6,955 bases of DNA from contig JAEWCA010000239.1 in the NCBI GenBank assembly GCA_023390875.1, positions 1 to 6,955 of the forward strand, given 5' to 3'. This DNA is from Actinomycetes bacterium. Its GTDB lineage: Bacteria; Actinomycetota; Actinomycetes; Actinomycetales; Cellulomonadaceae. A program made the position numbers and the translations under genes. Of this stretch, positions 6,558 to 6,955 are shown in pieces (the first letter of the stretch is position 1; each line of letters opens with the position of its first letter). The notes under the pieces are model-generated. The model ran no database searches. It was not told the origin of the DNA and was given only the letters and a program-made list of their open reading frames with translations.

Positions 6558-6955
6558 TGCTCGAGCTCACCGGTGTCCACGTCGGGTACGGGCGCACGTC
6601 CGTGGTGCACGGCGTCGACGTGGCGGTCGACGACGGGGGCGTCACCGCGGTCATGGGCCACAACGGCGCGGGCAAGACGACGCTCCTGCGCGCGGCCGTC
6701 GGCCTGCTGCCGGTCCGCAGCGGGCGCGTCACGCTCGACGGGGAGGACGTGACCCGGCTGCGCCCGCACCAGCGCGTGCGGCGCGGGCTCGCGTACGTGC
6801 CGCAGGGGCAGCAGGCGTTCGGGCAGCTCACCGCGCGCGAGAACCTGCAGCTCGTCGCGGACGGCGCCGGGTCCGCGGCTGCCGGCCGGATGGACGACGC
6901 GCTCGACCTGTTCCCGGCGCTCCGCTCGCTCCTCGGCCGCCGCGCCGGCCTGCTC
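6557..6955 (+). CDS. urtE: UrtE, urea ABC transporter ATP-binding protein, 3' truncated by window end
   Basis: This is the second cytoplasmic ATPase of the transporter, partner of UrtD. Only the first 133 residues (134 from 6554) lie in the window, against about 230 for a whole UrtE, so the signature motif, Walker B and switch histidine are not visible. Present are MLELTGVHVGYGRTSVVHGVDV, Walker A GHNGAGKTT (34-42) and the Q-loop Q83 in YVPQGQQAFGQLTARENL. This PQG-x-x-x-F-x-x-L-T-x-x-ENL context is characteristic of UrtE and related LivF ATPases. The frame stays open to the last base. Placement directly after urtD with overlapping stop and start completes the urtABCDE order. Confidence 0.92.
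   Translation, partial: MLELTGVHVGYGRTSVVHGVDVAVDDGGVTAVMGHNGAGKTTLLRAAVGLLPVRSGRVTLDGEDVTRLRPHQRVRRGLAYVPQGQQAFGQLTARENLQLVADGAGSAAAGRMDDALDLFPALRSLLGRRAGLL

Overview
This window appears to be chromosomal DNA from a high-GC actinomycete, possibly a Cellulomonas-like member of the Micrococcales. That placement rests on the very strong G/C preference at third codon positions, a GroEL of actinobacterial type with no groES beside it, and actinobacterial-looking regulatory sites; the genus is a guess. All recognised genes lie on the + strand.

Layout: (1) bases 2-133 are the 3' end of a gene whose C-terminal sequence resembles DUF3048 (YerB-like) proteins. (2) Bases 134-297 form a heat-shock control region with two CIRCE operators, the HrcA repressor sites, overlapping the likely groEL promoter. 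(3) A complete groEL (298-1923) follows and ends in a strong hairpin terminator. (4) A non-coding gap of almost 400 bp (1924-2319) carries several hairpins, a GlnR-like 11-bp-phased operator, a TAGCGT -10 element and a structured leader. (5) The rest is a urea-type ABC transporter operon: urtA (lipoprotein binding protein), urtB and urtC (membrane permeases), urtD and urtE (ATPases). urtE is cut by the window end.

How it works together: UrtA, anchored by a lipidated cysteine, captures urea (or a related short amide) outside the membrane. UrtB and UrtC form the channel, and UrtD and UrtE bind and hydrolyse ATP on the inner face. urtB, urtC, urtD and urtE are joined by ATGA or TGATG overlaps, so translation is probably coupled. 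urtA is set apart from urtB by 88 bp containing a 15-bp stem-loop, a layout that would give more binding protein than permease. The GlnR-like box upstream suggests induction under nitrogen limitation. The groEL unit is separate, with its own operators and terminator.

The gene content is ordinary and I see no new multi-gene system. The points worth a second look are regulatory: the tandem CIRCE sites, the four-half-site GlnR-like box, the stacked hairpins and possible start-site-occluding helix upstream of urtA, and the urtA-urtB hairpin.
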